In this document: piece after piece, positions 1 through 8,754 of the stretch
How the letters are laid out: the number at the start of each line of letters is the position of its first letter
Position numbering within the stretch: position 1 is the stretch's first letter
Assembly (NCBI RefSeq): GCF_015667795.1
Contig: NZ_JADPEL010000033.1
Location: 1 to 37,832 of the forward strand
DNA: 37,832 nt
Reading direction: 5' to 3'
DNA from: Clostridium sp. D53t1_180928_C8
Lineage (GTDB): Bacteria > Bacillota > Clostridia > Clostridiales > Clostridiaceae
Made by a program: the position numbers and the translations under genes
The notes under the pieces: model-generated
Databases searched by the model: none
The model's input: the letters and a program-made list of their open reading frames with translations, nothing else
Told to the model about the DNA's origin: nothing

Positions 1-47
1 ATAAAACTTCTACATATATTACATTTACTTACTACTAATATTTTTTA

Positions 48-356
48 TTAATTAATATGCAATTCATTAATATCCTCTATATTCTTAGACCACTATTAGT
101 ATAATTTATAATTACATATATGAGTTTTATTTCTTGGATAATAATTAAAAATTCTATACATTACTTCAGTATATTTAACTTTATTAATAAATTCATCTTC
201 TTTACTTTCTATTTCATTAAATTTAGTTCAAATAATAATCCATAAATTTTTGTGATAATCTTTAAAACAACTTTTATAACTTCTTTCACCTAAACTTTTC
301 GCTGTTAACCATTGATATACACTATCATATATACACCATTTGCTCTGTACTAAAAA
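48..356 (-). pseudogene. Decayed ORF downstream of mcrC
   Basis: Reading the minus strand from 356 to 48 in one frame gives protein-like sequence beginning FLVQSKWCIYDSVYQWLTA. It is interrupted by TGA at 228-230 and by TAA and TAG at 98-93, yet resumes coding-like, lysine- and aspartate-rich sequence in the same frame after each stop. No start codon or ribosome binding site is visible. It lies just after the mcrC stop on the same strand, so it may be the remains of a third gene of the defence cluster. I do not recognise the family. AT-rich DNA can look coding by chance, so confidence is low. Confidence 0.3.
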
Positions 357-389
357 TTACTATTTTTATCCTCTTATACCATTCTATTT

Positions 390-2591
390 TTACAATACTT
401 TCCTAGCAATATTCCCCTTATCCTCACACCACTTCCTAAACTCCTCTCTCTCCCTTATACACAATTCTCCAATACTCCTAGCATTCATAATTAAATACTC
501 CGTAGTATACATAATCTTCCTAACCTGATACCCCTGTACCTGTATCTTATTAGACAACCTAAACCATTCCTCAATATTAAACCTCAAATACATATCATCC
601 GAATCACTTGGCAATTCCTTAATTTCAGATCGCTTAATTAATTCAATATCCTTAACCTTTCCAAAATACAATATTCCAGCATCCTCACCAAAACTTTTCT
701 TTGATTGTACAAGAGCTACATACTTGACTTCTCTCTCCATCAAATTAACATTAGTGCATTTAGTATGATAAAACTTATTTATTAAATTAACTTCTAATTG
801 CTCTCTATTCCTTAAAGATCCAACTAAAACATTTCTATCATTATAATATTCTTCCTTAATATAATTCTCTCGTCCAATAGGTTCTAAATATCTTTCAAAA
901 GTTGAATATGATGATTCATTAATAAGAACATCTAAAAACTCCTCCATTAACTTAGTACTAGACGGTAAAAAAGGTATTCCTCCAATATTAACTTCTTCAA
1001 TACTTTTATAAAAATCATGTTCCTTATATTTATCTTCATCCTTAAAAGGAAATAATACAAAAGCTCCAAAGACACATTTTTTATAATTCCCTTCGCCTTT
1101 AGCCTTATAAACTATTGCATCCCTATACCTATGCATTGTATTAATATCTTCTTCCTTAGGACCGACTCCACCATATCTATTAGCATACGATTCACTATAA
1201 TCTGCCTTATATTTTGCATCAAAAACAAATTTATACCCTTTAGTAATTCTATCTTTATTAATAGAAAGAATATTATCTGGTTTTTGATTTAATGTTCCAG
1301 ACTTTGTAGTAGAGTTATAAAGAACTTCAAACCTTTCACCAGTTCTAGGGTTTTCATATACTAAAGTAGATCCAATACCTTTTCTTAAAGCCACAACTAT
1401 TCCAGCATTATTTATCTTAATAAAATCAGAGCTAATTAACTTATATTTTCTTCTAAGCAATGAATTAATCTTAATAAAGCACCAATACTCATATAACAAC
1501 GGTAAATCCTTCATTGATATAGCTAAAACATTGCTACTAATATTTAATCCCTTTTGAAGCATTAGATAATATTTATAAACTTCTCTATATCCACTAGCCA
1601 TACTAAAAACTAATGAAATAGACGTCGTGTGACTTTCTGCAACATCTTTTAAAAAAGTAGTATTTATCCGTCTAATTATTTGCTTCTTCATAGCTGATAA
1701 TTTTCTAATAACTTCATCATCACTTTTCCAAATGGACTTATTATAATTAAAAATAAAATTATCAATTTTTCTTACAATGCTTAAAAGAATAAACTTAAGA
1801 AACTTATTCTCATTTGTATCATAAGTTAAGTTTTTAGTAACCTGAAGCGCCTCACTAGGTATATATCTACCATCTATATTTTTCATTACATGTGGTCTCT
1901 TTTCAAGCCACTTTATAGTTTCCATGCTACTATTTCTTAAACTATGATATTTACAAACTCTACTTTCCTTAACTAGTCCATGATGTGGATTATTTATTAT
2001 TATATCTATTGATTTTAGAATCTTATCATAAACATAATTTAAAATACTATAAAACTCAGTATATGTACTATTAGTATTATTACTTATTTCAGCTCCTAAG
2101 TAAGTCCTACTTAAAAATCCATAAGCTAAATTGTAAATTTCCTTATTAACATCATTAAGTAATGCTTTATAATCATCCTTATAATCAATCTTACTTGGAA
2201 ATACTTCAATAGTTACTTTAAGATGCTCTCTTCCATTTACAAATGCATATAAATCTGAATATCCAATATCACCTCTAAAATTAATAATTCCACTTAACAT
2301 TTTTCCTGATCTCCCTGTAGGAGTTACTTTATCCCTAATAGTATCATTATCATGGTAAAACTCTATTTTGGAATTATTTTTAGCTTCTATTATAATTTCA
2401 TAATTTTTATATTCTTTAAAATACATATTTTCATTTAATTCACAAGCAATAATCTTTACTGGTGCATTTACATTTAACTCTGCTTCATTTGATATACCTA
2501 CAGCATAATCATTACCTTTAATAGAAAAATATATTTCTTCTGTTTCAATAAAAACTAACTCAATGTTATTGCCAGAAGGTTGTAAATCCAT
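390..2591 (-). CDS. mcrC: McrC-like DUF2357 nuclease subunit
   Basis: Predicted nuclease partner of the McrB-type motor encoded just upstream; together they would cut modified (usually methylated) DNA in the cytoplasm. The 733-residue protein has an N-terminal beta-rich region, a helical middle (about 150-390, with the YEYWCFIKI segment at 367-375 that typifies McrC/DUF2357 proteins) and a PD-(D/E)XK nuclease core. The core shows a KPDNI motif at 437-441, then FVFDAKYKADY with D458 and K460, then INTMHRYRDAI near 483, all as in McrC. The length is larger than E. coli McrC, as expected for DUF2357-type members. The start at 2591 is supported by TAGGAGG ten bases upstream and overlaps the mcrB end by 26 nt, indicating translational coupling. 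The substrate modification cannot be read from sequence. Confidence 0.87.
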   Translation of the reverse strand: MDLQPSGNNIELVFIETEEIYFSIKGNDYAVGISNEAELNVNAPVKIIACELNENMYFKEYKNYEIIIEAKNNSKIEFYHDNDTIRDKVTPTGRSGKMLSGIINFRGDIGYSDLYAFVNGREHLKVTIEVFPSKIDYKDDYKALLNDVNKEIYNLAYGFLSRTYLGAEISNNTNSTYTEFYSILNYVYDKILKSIDIIINNPHHGLVKESRVCKYHSLRNSSMETIKWLEKRPHVMKNIDGRYIPSEALQVTKNLTYDTNENKFLKFILLSIVRKIDNFIFNYNKSIWKSDDEVIRKLSAMKKQIIRRINTTFLKDVAESHTTSISLVFSMASGYREVYKYYLMLQKGLNISSNVLAISMKDLPLLYEYWCFIKINSLLRRKYKLISSDFIKINNAGIVVALRKGIGSTLVYENPRTGERFEVLYNSTTKSGTLNQKPDNILSINKDRITKGYKFVFDAKYKADYSESYANRYGGVGPKEEDINTMHRYRDAIVYKAKGEGNYKKCVFGAFVLFPFKDEDKYKEHDFYKSIEEVNIGGIPFLPSSTKLMEEFLDVLINESSYSTFERYLEPIGRENYIKEEYYNDRNVLVGSLRNREQLEVNLINKFYHTKCTNVNLMEREVKYVALVQSKKSFGEDAGILYFGKVKDIELIKRSEIKELPSDSDDMYLRFNIEEWFRLSNKIQVQGYQVRKIMYTTEYLIMNARSIGELCIREREEFRKWCEDKGNIARKVL

Positions 2592-4704
2592 CTCTTACAA
2601 ACCTCCTAATCATGTACACAAGCTTTTCACTACTTAATTTATATTTACTAATCTTACCTTGCTGCATCATCTCATTAATCTGCTTTTCATCTAAATATCC
2701 AGTTGCATCAAATTTAGTCTCATTTAACATATTAAATACCTTAACTAAAATCTCAAGTACATCACCATTACTTCCACTTATCTTAGGTAATATCTTTTGA
2801 ACAATACAGTAATCTAAGGCATTATCAAAATCCATAATATTATTTTTAGTAGCATAAATCATATAAAATACAACTTCATCTCTAACTCTAAATCCAAAGT
2901 GTTGATTGTATTCCTCTAAAATATTATTAATTTTAATTAATTCTCCAATAGTCCTACTAGATATTTCTTTTTCACTCTTACATTCTGATATTTTTAAATA
3001 CTGAGATTTTAAGAAATCATTATTATAAACTCTTTGCTCCATTTCACCTACAAATATCTCTTCAAAATTATAGCTTAAATCAACCTTATTAAACTCAATA
3101 GTATTTGCTCTATCTAAAACCTTTTTACTAAATGGGAATGTAGTTTCATCCATATTTACAGTTCCAACTATATAAAGATTTTGTGGTATATAAACATCTC
3201 CATATTTATCAAAAGATCTTTCATCTCTACCAAACTGCTCTTTACTTAATAATTTTTCTGTAACAATATTCCCCTCATCATCTATTCTTTTTGTTTCCAT
3301 TAACGAAAGAATATCACTAAAATAATATTCAACTCTAGCTAAGTTCATTTCATCTAAACAAATAAAGTATGGCTTATCTGAACTTTTCATAGCTTCATAT
3401 GCTGCTAATGTAATAATACCTGGAGTAAATTTACCTTCAATATTTCTATATCCTAAAAGATCTGTTGCATCAGACCAATCTGGTTTTACTGGAACTAGTT
3501 TAAATCTTTTATTTTTATATGTTGCTCCAATAGCTTCTGCAAATAATTCAACAATTTTACTTTTACCAGTTCCTGAAATTCCTGATAAAATTACAAATGG
3601 CTTAGTTTTAAGACTTAAATAGAAGTTTTTAATTAAATCTTTACTGTAATCAAATCCTTTGCTAATTATATAATTGTATATATAATCTATTTCCCCTTCT
3701 ATATTTTCTACTACTCTTACTTCTATTTCATTTTCTGTTTCAACTTCAGTTAATATTATGTCATTAGTTTCATCTACTTCTTCTATATCTTCATTCTTTT
3801 TAGGTACTAGCTTCATTATAAAAGTATCTAACTCATCACATTTATAGAAATCAATATATTCTTGATACTCCTCTGGAATTCTATTTGGTTTTTTATCATT
3901 TTTCTTTTCATAATCTATAATATAATCGTAACTCCAAGCTAAGCTTGTTCTTAAAATCTCCTTTAAGGCTTTATCAGAGTATAAAAGTCTTACTGCTGGT
4001 GTTTTTCTTCCTTTAGAGTTAGGCATATCAATTTTAGCTACATATGTAACATCATCTACTATTAAAGTAATAGGTACACTACTTCCTAATACAAGGTCAT
4101 TAGATATATTATCTAAAAACTTTTCTTGATATCTTTCTGGAAGAAATGTTCCGTGATTAAACATACTATAATCCATAGTCTTTCTTCCAATAAATTCATT
4201 GCAATCTATTTCAATTTCATCAACCCATGAATCTTCTTTTTTCTTTTTCAAACTGCTCTTACCTCTTTCATATTTTTCTTCCGCTTTACTTATATCAAGC
4301 TTATTTTCATCTATCAATTCCTTAATAGCTTCACAAAGTTCACTTCTTAATATCCATTGGAAGCTTTGATTATCCAGCTCTTTCCCTACAAATGGTACAC
4401 CCCAAAACACATCTTTTCCACTTTCCCTTTTAGGTGTTTTAATTTTTAGTTTTTCTAATATTCTTTTACTTAATCCCACAACCCATGAATTATATGAGGA
4501 TGAATGGGAATTTTCTATAATAGATACTTCCTTAGCTGTTGCTTTTCCACCCATTACATATATCAGTAAAAGTATATTAATATCTTTAATTTTAAAAATT
4601 AATTCATTTAATAATAATGACTTCCACTGTTCTTTTGATATTTTTATATCTTTTGCATAATCAAGTATGCTTTCATCTTTATCATACATTTTCTTCTCAA
4701 TCAC
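2566..4704 (-). CDS. mcrB: McrB-like AAA+ GTPase/ATPase of a modification-dependent restriction system
   Basis: Predicted DNA-recognition and translocation motor that drives the McrC nuclease. Residues 1-145 form a helical domain ending in the WGVPFVGKELDNQSFQWILR region; 175-300 is a second, beta-containing domain. These N-terminal domains are the likely modified-DNA readers (inference; they do not look like the E. coli McrB N-terminus). The AAA+ module starts near 345: Walker A GISGTGKS at 375-382, Walker B FICLDEMN at 447-454, and the McrB-family signature VGTVNMDET at 513-521. The GTG at 4704 gives the longest frame, but it has no clear ribosome binding site and an ATG lies five codons in (4689), so the start is uncertain. 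It overlaps mcrC by 26 nt. A 13-bp inverted repeat lies 50 nt upstream. Confidence 0.85.
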   Translation of the reverse strand: MIEKKMYDKDESILDYAKDIKISKEQWKSLLLNELIFKIKDINILLLIYVMGGKATAKEVSIIENSHSSSYNSWVVGLSKRILEKLKIKTPKRESGKDVFWGVPFVGKELDNQSFQWILRSELCEAIKELIDENKLDISKAEEKYERGKSSLKKKKEDSWVDEIEIDCNEFIGRKTMDYSMFNHGTFLPERYQEKFLDNISNDLVLGSSVPITLIVDDVTYVAKIDMPNSKGRKTPAVRLLYSDKALKEILRTSLAWSYDYIIDYEKKNDKKPNRIPEEYQEYIDFYKCDELDTFIMKLVPKKNEDIEEVDETNDIILTEVETENEIEVRVVENIEGEIDYIYNYIISKGFDYSKDLIKNFYLSLKTKPFVILSGISGTGKSKIVELFAEAIGATYKNKRFKLVPVKPDWSDATDLLGYRNIEGKFTPGIITLAAYEAMKSSDKPYFICLDEMNLARVEYYFSDILSLMETKRIDDEGNIVTEKLLSKEQFGRDERSFDKYGDVYIPQNLYIVGTVNMDETTFPFSKKVLDRANTIEFNKVDLSYNFEEIFVGEMEQRVYNNDFLKSQYLKISECKSEKEISSRTIGELIKINNILEEYNQHFGFRVRDEVVFYMIYATKNNIMDFDNALDYCIVQKILPKISGSNGDVLEILVKVFNMLNETKFDATGYLDEKQINEMMQQGKISKYKLSSEKLVYMIRRFVRDGFTTFWQ

Positions 4705-4755
4705 TTATATAGCTTTTATTTAATATTTTATCATATAAAAACATTGTTTTATTAA

Positions 4756-4789
4756 TTTTATCTTTTAAATAAATCCTTAAAAGATAAAA
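4756..4789. repeat. 13-bp perfect inverted repeat upstream of mcrB
   Basis: TTTTATCTTTTAA at 4756-4768 and its exact complement at 4777-4789 are separated by 8 bases. It lies between the DUF4041 gene stop and the mcrB start. The stem is almost entirely A-T and no U-tract follows on either strand, so it is more likely a repressor operator for mcrB-mcrC than a terminator. No adjacent regulator gene is present to assign it to. Confidence 0.5.
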
Positions 4790-4864
4790 GCGTCATCAGA
4801 TATAAAAACTGTTGACACTTTTTCATAGTTTGTGACATTTAGATTATTTATCTAAAAAAACAAT

Positions 4865-6328
4865 TTAAACTAATACTTCCATTTCCTCATTAATAGAAAG
4901 AGTTTGTCTATATTGCTCAGCCACCATTGTTCTATTAAATTCCGCTGTAGGTTCAATTTCTTGAACTAATGCTTCTAGCTCATCAATAGAAACATTAAAG
5001 AATTCTTTTCTTAGATTTATCTTATTAGTTCTCTTATCATTTAAAATATCATGTAACTTTTGTTCTAACCCAACAGCGTCATCTGAGAAAATAAAGCTAT
5101 GAACATCAAATACAAAAGGTACACTAGCATCACCTAACTCATCAACTCTATCCTGTGGGTTTAACCTTCTAGTCATTCCAATCTTAAATCTCTTATCTCC
5201 AAAAGAACCTAAATTACTAATTATATAAACATAGCCCGCCTTACCATTTTGTCTTTTAACAATATCTTCTTTTTTATGCTCAACACCATCTAATTGCTCT
5301 TGTAATTCTTGTAATCTAGCTTTTAACTTTTCTAACATTTCATTATCTTCTGAACTAGCTAAAGCTTCTTCAACTTTAGACATCTCTGTCTTATATTTTT
5401 CTTCTTCTTTTTCTATTTGCTTCTTTTGCTGTTCTAAAAGCTTTCTTTCTTCAGCTTCTTGTCTCATTTGCTCTCTTAACCTAGCCTGTTCTTCTTTTTG
5501 TTGCTCTTTTTTTATGTAATATTCATATTCTATTTCAACTGCTCTTATAAATAAAAACTCTATTTCATTTATAAACTTAACCATAGTATTAAAAATACTT
5601 TGATTTCCTTCTGCTGCAACATCTAAATATTTTTGAGTTGTAGTCTTTACATCTTCTATAGACTTGTCCAATTTAGAATATTTCAAATTATATAAAATAT
5701 TTTGTTGCTCTGCCTTTAATGCAATTACCATAAGTTTATATATTGTTGCATTTGCCTTAGTATTATATCTACCCTCATATTTCTTTAAAACTTCATTTAT
5801 ACATTTTTCATTTTCATTAAATGCTTTTCTTAATTCTTTTATATCCATACAATGAAGTTTAAGTTTTACTGTTGGATCAAAATCAACTTCATCATCATGG
5901 AATTTCTCCTTTAATATTAATTCTTCTATATTCTCTTTAAATATGTCTTGTTCTTTATACTTTTCTATTATGTACTGAATGCTATTATATAATGGTTTAA
6001 TTTTATTTAGTTTTTTAGTTTCTCTAACTAATTTCTTATCTAGTTTTTCAGCTTCTATATTTAAATTTTCAATTCTTTCAATTTTCTCTGCTTCTTTTGA
6101 AATTTCAGATTTTATATTTTCTATTTTTTCACTAAATTTAAAAACTTCATCTTGCTTTTCTAATCTTAATTTTTCAACTTCCGCATTTACCTCAGTATCC
6201 AAATTTTTTATTTTATTTTTCTTTTCCTCTTCTAAGTTAGTTATTTCCTTATTAAGATTATTAATTTGTAAATTTTTCTCCTCAATAGATTTTTTCAATC
6301 TAAATAATTCCTTAATATTTTTAAACAT
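4865..6328 (-). CDS. DUF4041 coiled-coil protein with C-terminal GIY-YIG (T5orf172-type) nuclease
   Basis: Likely anti-phage nuclease. Residues 1-115 are a long charged coiled coil; about 130-290 match the DUF4041 region (ends in the EEQARLREQMRQEAEERK helix); 290-360 is a second coiled coil; 365-455 is a GIY-YIG fold with GYVYIISN (365-372), FKIGMTRR (381-388), E422 in GLEQKLH and the RKEFF segment, as in T5orf172/MUG113 domains. This DUF4041+GIY-YIG order is that of nucleases such as SNIPE, which act at phage DNA entry, but no transmembrane segment is visible here, so this version appears cytoplasmic. The start at 6328 follows AGGAGG. It is codirectional with mcrBC across a 160-nt gap holding an inverted repeat. 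Its promoter carries a Spo0A-type box (6358-6391). The defence role is inferred from family and neighbours. Confidence 0.8.
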   Translation of the reverse strand: MFKNIKELFRLKKSIEEKNLQINNLNKEITNLEEEKKNKIKNLDTEVNAEVEKLRLEKQDEVFKFSEKIENIKSEISKEAEKIERIENLNIEAEKLDKKLVRETKKLNKIKPLYNSIQYIIEKYKEQDIFKENIEELILKEKFHDDEVDFDPTVKLKLHCMDIKELRKAFNENEKCINEVLKKYEGRYNTKANATIYKLMVIALKAEQQNILYNLKYSKLDKSIEDVKTTTQKYLDVAAEGNQSIFNTMVKFINEIEFLFIRAVEIEYEYYIKKEQQKEEQARLREQMRQEAEERKLLEQQKKQIEKEEEKYKTEMSKVEEALASSEDNEMLEKLKARLQELQEQLDGVEHKKEDIVKRQNGKAGYVYIISNLGSFGDKRFKIGMTRRLNPQDRVDELGDASVPFVFDVHSFIFSDDAVGLEQKLHDILNDKRTNKINLRKEFFNVSIDELEALVQEIEPTAEFNRTMVAEQYRQTLSINEEMEVLV

Positions 6329-6357
6329 CTTTTATCCTCCTAGCGATTTATAGTATT

Positions 6358-6391
6358 ATTATAAATTATTAACATATATTTATATGTCGAA
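6358..6391 (-). promoter_or_regulatory. Promoter with Spo0A-type box, TTCGACA-N21-TATAAT, for the DUF4041 gene
   Basis: On the minus strand TTCGACA (complement of TGTCGAA, the 0A-box consensus) is followed after exactly 21 bases by TATAAT. Transcription would start near 6351, leaving a 23-nt leader that contains AGGAGG. The wide spacing with a 0A box in place of a -35 hexamer is the layout of Spo0A-activated sigma-A promoters such as spoIIG and spoIIE. The same layout recurs at 7850-7883 and 19319-19352. Confidence 0.6.
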
Positions 6392-6590
6392 AGAAGTCAT
6401 AAGATTTCAAGAAAATTTATCCAAATCAAAAGACATCTATTTTTAAGGAAGTCTTTTACCTAAAACGCTCTAAATTTCTATTATGTTATTTTATATAATA
6501 TAGACTACATTAAGCTGTTAATAAATCACTCTATTAAACTTATCATGTTTTATATTTATATAATTACAATAATAGGTAAAAATATAAAAA

Positions 6591-6616
6591 GAACTATAGT
6601 CATAAAACTATAGTTC
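6591..6616 (-). terminator. Terminator of the YHYH-protein gene
   Basis: GAACTATAGT / ACTATAGTTC form a 10-bp stem with a 6-nt loop, followed on the minus strand by five T. It lies 23 bases past the stop at 6639. The same stem recurs at 25505-25530 and 32911-32938. The rest of the 6392-6590 gap is AT-rich and shows nothing else. Confidence 0.85.
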
Positions 6617-6638
6617 CCAAGTCAAAATATTATTTTAA

Positions 6639-7748
6639 CTAAGAAGCTTTTTCTTCATTATCCCACTCTAAAACTTTCTTCTTTGCTGCTTTCTTCTTTT
6701 TCATAACAATAGCACCACCAGCAGCCCCTACTGCTAATACCCCAATAACTGTAGTTGTAACAGCCTTAGCTTGCTTTTCCTTTTCTAATCTTAATACCTC
6801 TGCTCCCTCCTTATAAGATGCCATTACTACCTCTTTAGCAATAGATAATTTCTCTGGTACAGAATACTCCCTTTCATCATATCCAGCTTTATAAGCAATA
6901 TTTTTTTCTAAATTTAAATTGCTTACTCCAACAGAATACCCATCATTGTATGAGTTTATCTCTTCTTCATGATTAAAACTTGAAGCATCTGAATCAATAC
7001 ACTTTAATGCTTGTACATATCCAGCCTCATATGCAACTTCTTTTAATTCAGTAGCTTTCTTATTATAAGCAGTTGTATATTTTTCTTTTAACTCAGTTGG
7101 AACATTCCCTTCAAAATTTCTCATAACAAAATTATGAGCATCCTCTTCACCGTATTGTATATAAGAGTTTGTATTTTCTTCTATATATACTCTTTTCCCT
7201 TCTCTATATCCCTTTAAATAAGAATCACTTACAGCTTGTATAGTATATGTATTATTTTCACCTTCACACTTATATCCTAGTGCATAACCTTCATTATATG
7301 CATTACTAACATTAGCTTCTAATTCACTTTTACCTTTTTCGTACCCATTAGAATATCCACTTTGATATTCTGCTGAATAAGTTGATGAATTACTATTATT
7401 AAATTCATGACCATTACATCCTGCTGAATATCCAGCATTATATCCTGAATCATTAGCTTCTTTCTTTGCTGCAGCAACAATGGCTTCTTGTGATGATGTA
7501 CTTGACCCACCACCTGAGCTACCCCCTGAAGAAGACGTACTTGAATAAGGACATACCCCATTATTATGTAAATGAGCTGGGTTGCCTCCACAATGATAGT
7601 GATATGAACCAAGGCCTGATTTATTTTTATTATCTTTATGACCTCCGTTAGAATCAGTTCTTCCACTATGAGCAAAAGCTAATTGAGTAGTTAAAGGCAT
7701 AGCAACTAATAGTGCTATAATTGTTTTTGTAATTTTCTTGTTTATCAT
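6639..7748 (-). CDS. Secreted, membrane-anchored YHYH-domain protein with Y-x-x-G-Y repeats
   Basis: Residues 1-26 are a signal peptide with an AFA cleavage site. The mature start carries the YHYH domain at 27-68: HSGRTDSNGGHKD, then SYHYHCGG, then PAHLHNNGVCPY, rich in potential metal-binding His and Cys. A serine/glycine linker (69-85) leads to about 240 residues built of degenerate tyrosine/glycine motifs (GYNAGY, GYSNGY, GYALGY, GYREGK, GYSVG, GYDE). A transmembrane helix at about 330-350 is followed by a lysine-rich tail, so the protein is anchored at its C-terminus with most of it outside. YHYH-domain proteins have no well-defined function; metal binding at the surface is an inference. 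The ribosome binding site is GGGGGA. The promoter at 7850-7883 suggests Spo0A control. Confidence 0.8.
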   Translation of the reverse strand: MINKKITKTIIALLVAMPLTTQLAFAHSGRTDSNGGHKDNKNKSGLGSYHYHCGGNPAHLHNNGVCPYSSTSSSGGSSGGGSSTSSQEAIVAAAKKEANDSGYNAGYSAGCNGHEFNNSNSSTYSAEYQSGYSNGYEKGKSELEANVSNAYNEGYALGYKCEGENNTYTIQAVSDSYLKGYREGKRVYIEENTNSYIQYGEEDAHNFVMRNFEGNVPTELKEKYTTAYNKKATELKEVAYEAGYVQALKCIDSDASSFNHEEEINSYNDGYSVGVSNLNLEKNIAYKAGYDEREYSVPEKLSIAKEVVMASYKEGAEVLRLEKEKQAKAVTTTVIGVLAVGAAGGAIVMKKKKAAKKKVLEWDNEEKAS

Positions 7749-7849
7749 ATTTATCCCCCGTTTTCTAGCATTATTTATACCTTTATTTTTTGATATAAAT
7801 AGCCTTTAGCATTATCAAATATATTCCCCTTAATATATCCAACTTTAGT

Positions 7850-7883
7850 ATTATAATAAATAAACAAAACTTTTTATGTCGAA
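7850..7883 (-). promoter_or_regulatory. Promoter with Spo0A-type box, TTCGACA-N21-TATAAT, for the YHYH-protein gene
   Basis: Same arrangement and exact spacing as at 6358-6391: 0A-type heptamer at 7877-7883, -10 at 7850-7855. It predicts a leader of about 95 nt to the ATG at 7748. The spacer sequence is unrelated to the other two copies, so this is not simply a duplicated promoter. Confidence 0.58.
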
Positions 7884-7971
7884 TTTAGTCGTTATTACAA
7901 AGGTAATTTTCTCCAAAATATTCATCTTACATTATTTGTATAATTAACCCCTTCCTTAATAAGTAAAAAAG

Positions 7972-8015
7972 ACTAGTACAATAATATAATTAACAAAAAA
8001 TATTATTGTACTAGT
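7972..8015 (-). terminator. Terminator after the HNH-like gene
   Basis: ACTAGTACAATAATAT (7972-7987) pairs perfectly with 8000-8015 across a 12-nt loop and is followed on the minus strand by CTTTTTT. Twenty-two bases of the right arm (7996-8017) recur identically at 17888-17909. Confidence 0.85.
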
Positions 8016-8037
8016 TTATTTTTAATAATTAATATAT

Positions 8038-8754
8038 TTAATTTTTTATTATCTCTTTATACTCATCATACCACTTAATATTCCACCCATTCTTAAAACA
8101 CAACCTATACAATTGCTCTTCATCGTTTACACTTTCACTTGTTATTAAATTATGTGTCTCCTTATTAACTATAAGACCATTCCATATATATTCTGAAACT
8201 TCTGGATACATTGTAACACTTCTTATATGTGAAAACTCTGCTTTTCTCTTATCTAATTTTTCATTAGTAAGTTCATCTCTTACTATTTTAAACTTACTAA
8301 TACGCTGTTTTTTAAGCTTCTTAATATTTTTCCTTTGTAATTCTAATGCTTGACTTTGTAAAACCTTTACATCATTAGAATTATTTATTTCATCTAAAAT
8401 ATTGAAAATAAGCTTTAAGTAATTATTTTGAGGATGATCCTCTATCCTCTTTGCTATTATTGACACAAGGCTTGACCATCTAATATAAGTTGTATTATTA
8501 AAGCTTGCTTTATATTTGTTGTCAATTGACTCTATAATATAAGCTGCATCACCTTTACTTTTAACTCTTATTATTGTGTGTAATTTACCACAATCAAACC
8601 ATATAACACCCTTATTATCTACAATACCACTTCCAATAGCATTAGATATTTTCTTAACAGTAATTTTATCTAAATCCTCAGCTTTTTTAGGCATTTCATA
8701 TCTTATATCCTTTATATAAGATTTAATAATTACTAATTGCTTATTTTTATTCAT
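8038..8754 (-). CDS. Putative HNH-fold protein, second gene of a J-domain/HNH pair
   Basis: The 238-residue protein is soluble and lysine-rich. Its C-terminal 65 residues read FSHIRSV...EYIWNGLIVNKETHNLIT...LYRLC, which fits the minimal HNH nuclease pattern (H in SHI, N in WNGL, H in ETHN) without zinc-binding cysteines. The N-terminal 150 residues (helix, then a beta-rich part, then a strongly basic helix) are not recognised. The ATG lies inside the end of the upstream J-domain gene (8-nt overlap at 8747-8754), so the two are translationally coupled and probably work together. A DNA- or RNA-cutting role is inferred from the motif only; a catalytically dead HNH fold is possible. Confidence 0.55.
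   Translation of the reverse strand: MNKNKQLVIIKSYIKDIRYEMPKKAEDLDKITVKKISNAIGSGIVDNKGVIWFDCGKLHTIIRVKSKGDAAYIIESIDNKYKASFNNTTYIRWSSLVSIIAKRIEDHPQNNYLKLIFNILDEINNSNDVKVLQSQALELQRKNIKKLKKQRISKFKIVRDELTNEKLDKRKAEFSHIRSVTMYPEVSEYIWNGLIVNKETHNLITSESVNDEEQLYRLCFKNGWNIKWYDEYKEIIKN

Noticed and set aside
390-6328. CoCoNuT-type system (coiled-coil plus McrBC homologues)
   Set aside because: The McrB-like protein has no fused coiled coil, and the coiled coil here belongs to a separate GIY-YIG protein of another family.
5979-6353. 124-codon plus-strand ORF
   Set aside because: Antisense to the coiled-coil gene; its phenylalanine/serine-rich sequence is the mirror of lysine/glutamate codons, with no ribosome binding site.
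7319-7675. 118-codon minus-strand ORF within the YHYH gene
   Set aside because: Out-of-frame shadow of the repeat-rich YHYH gene.
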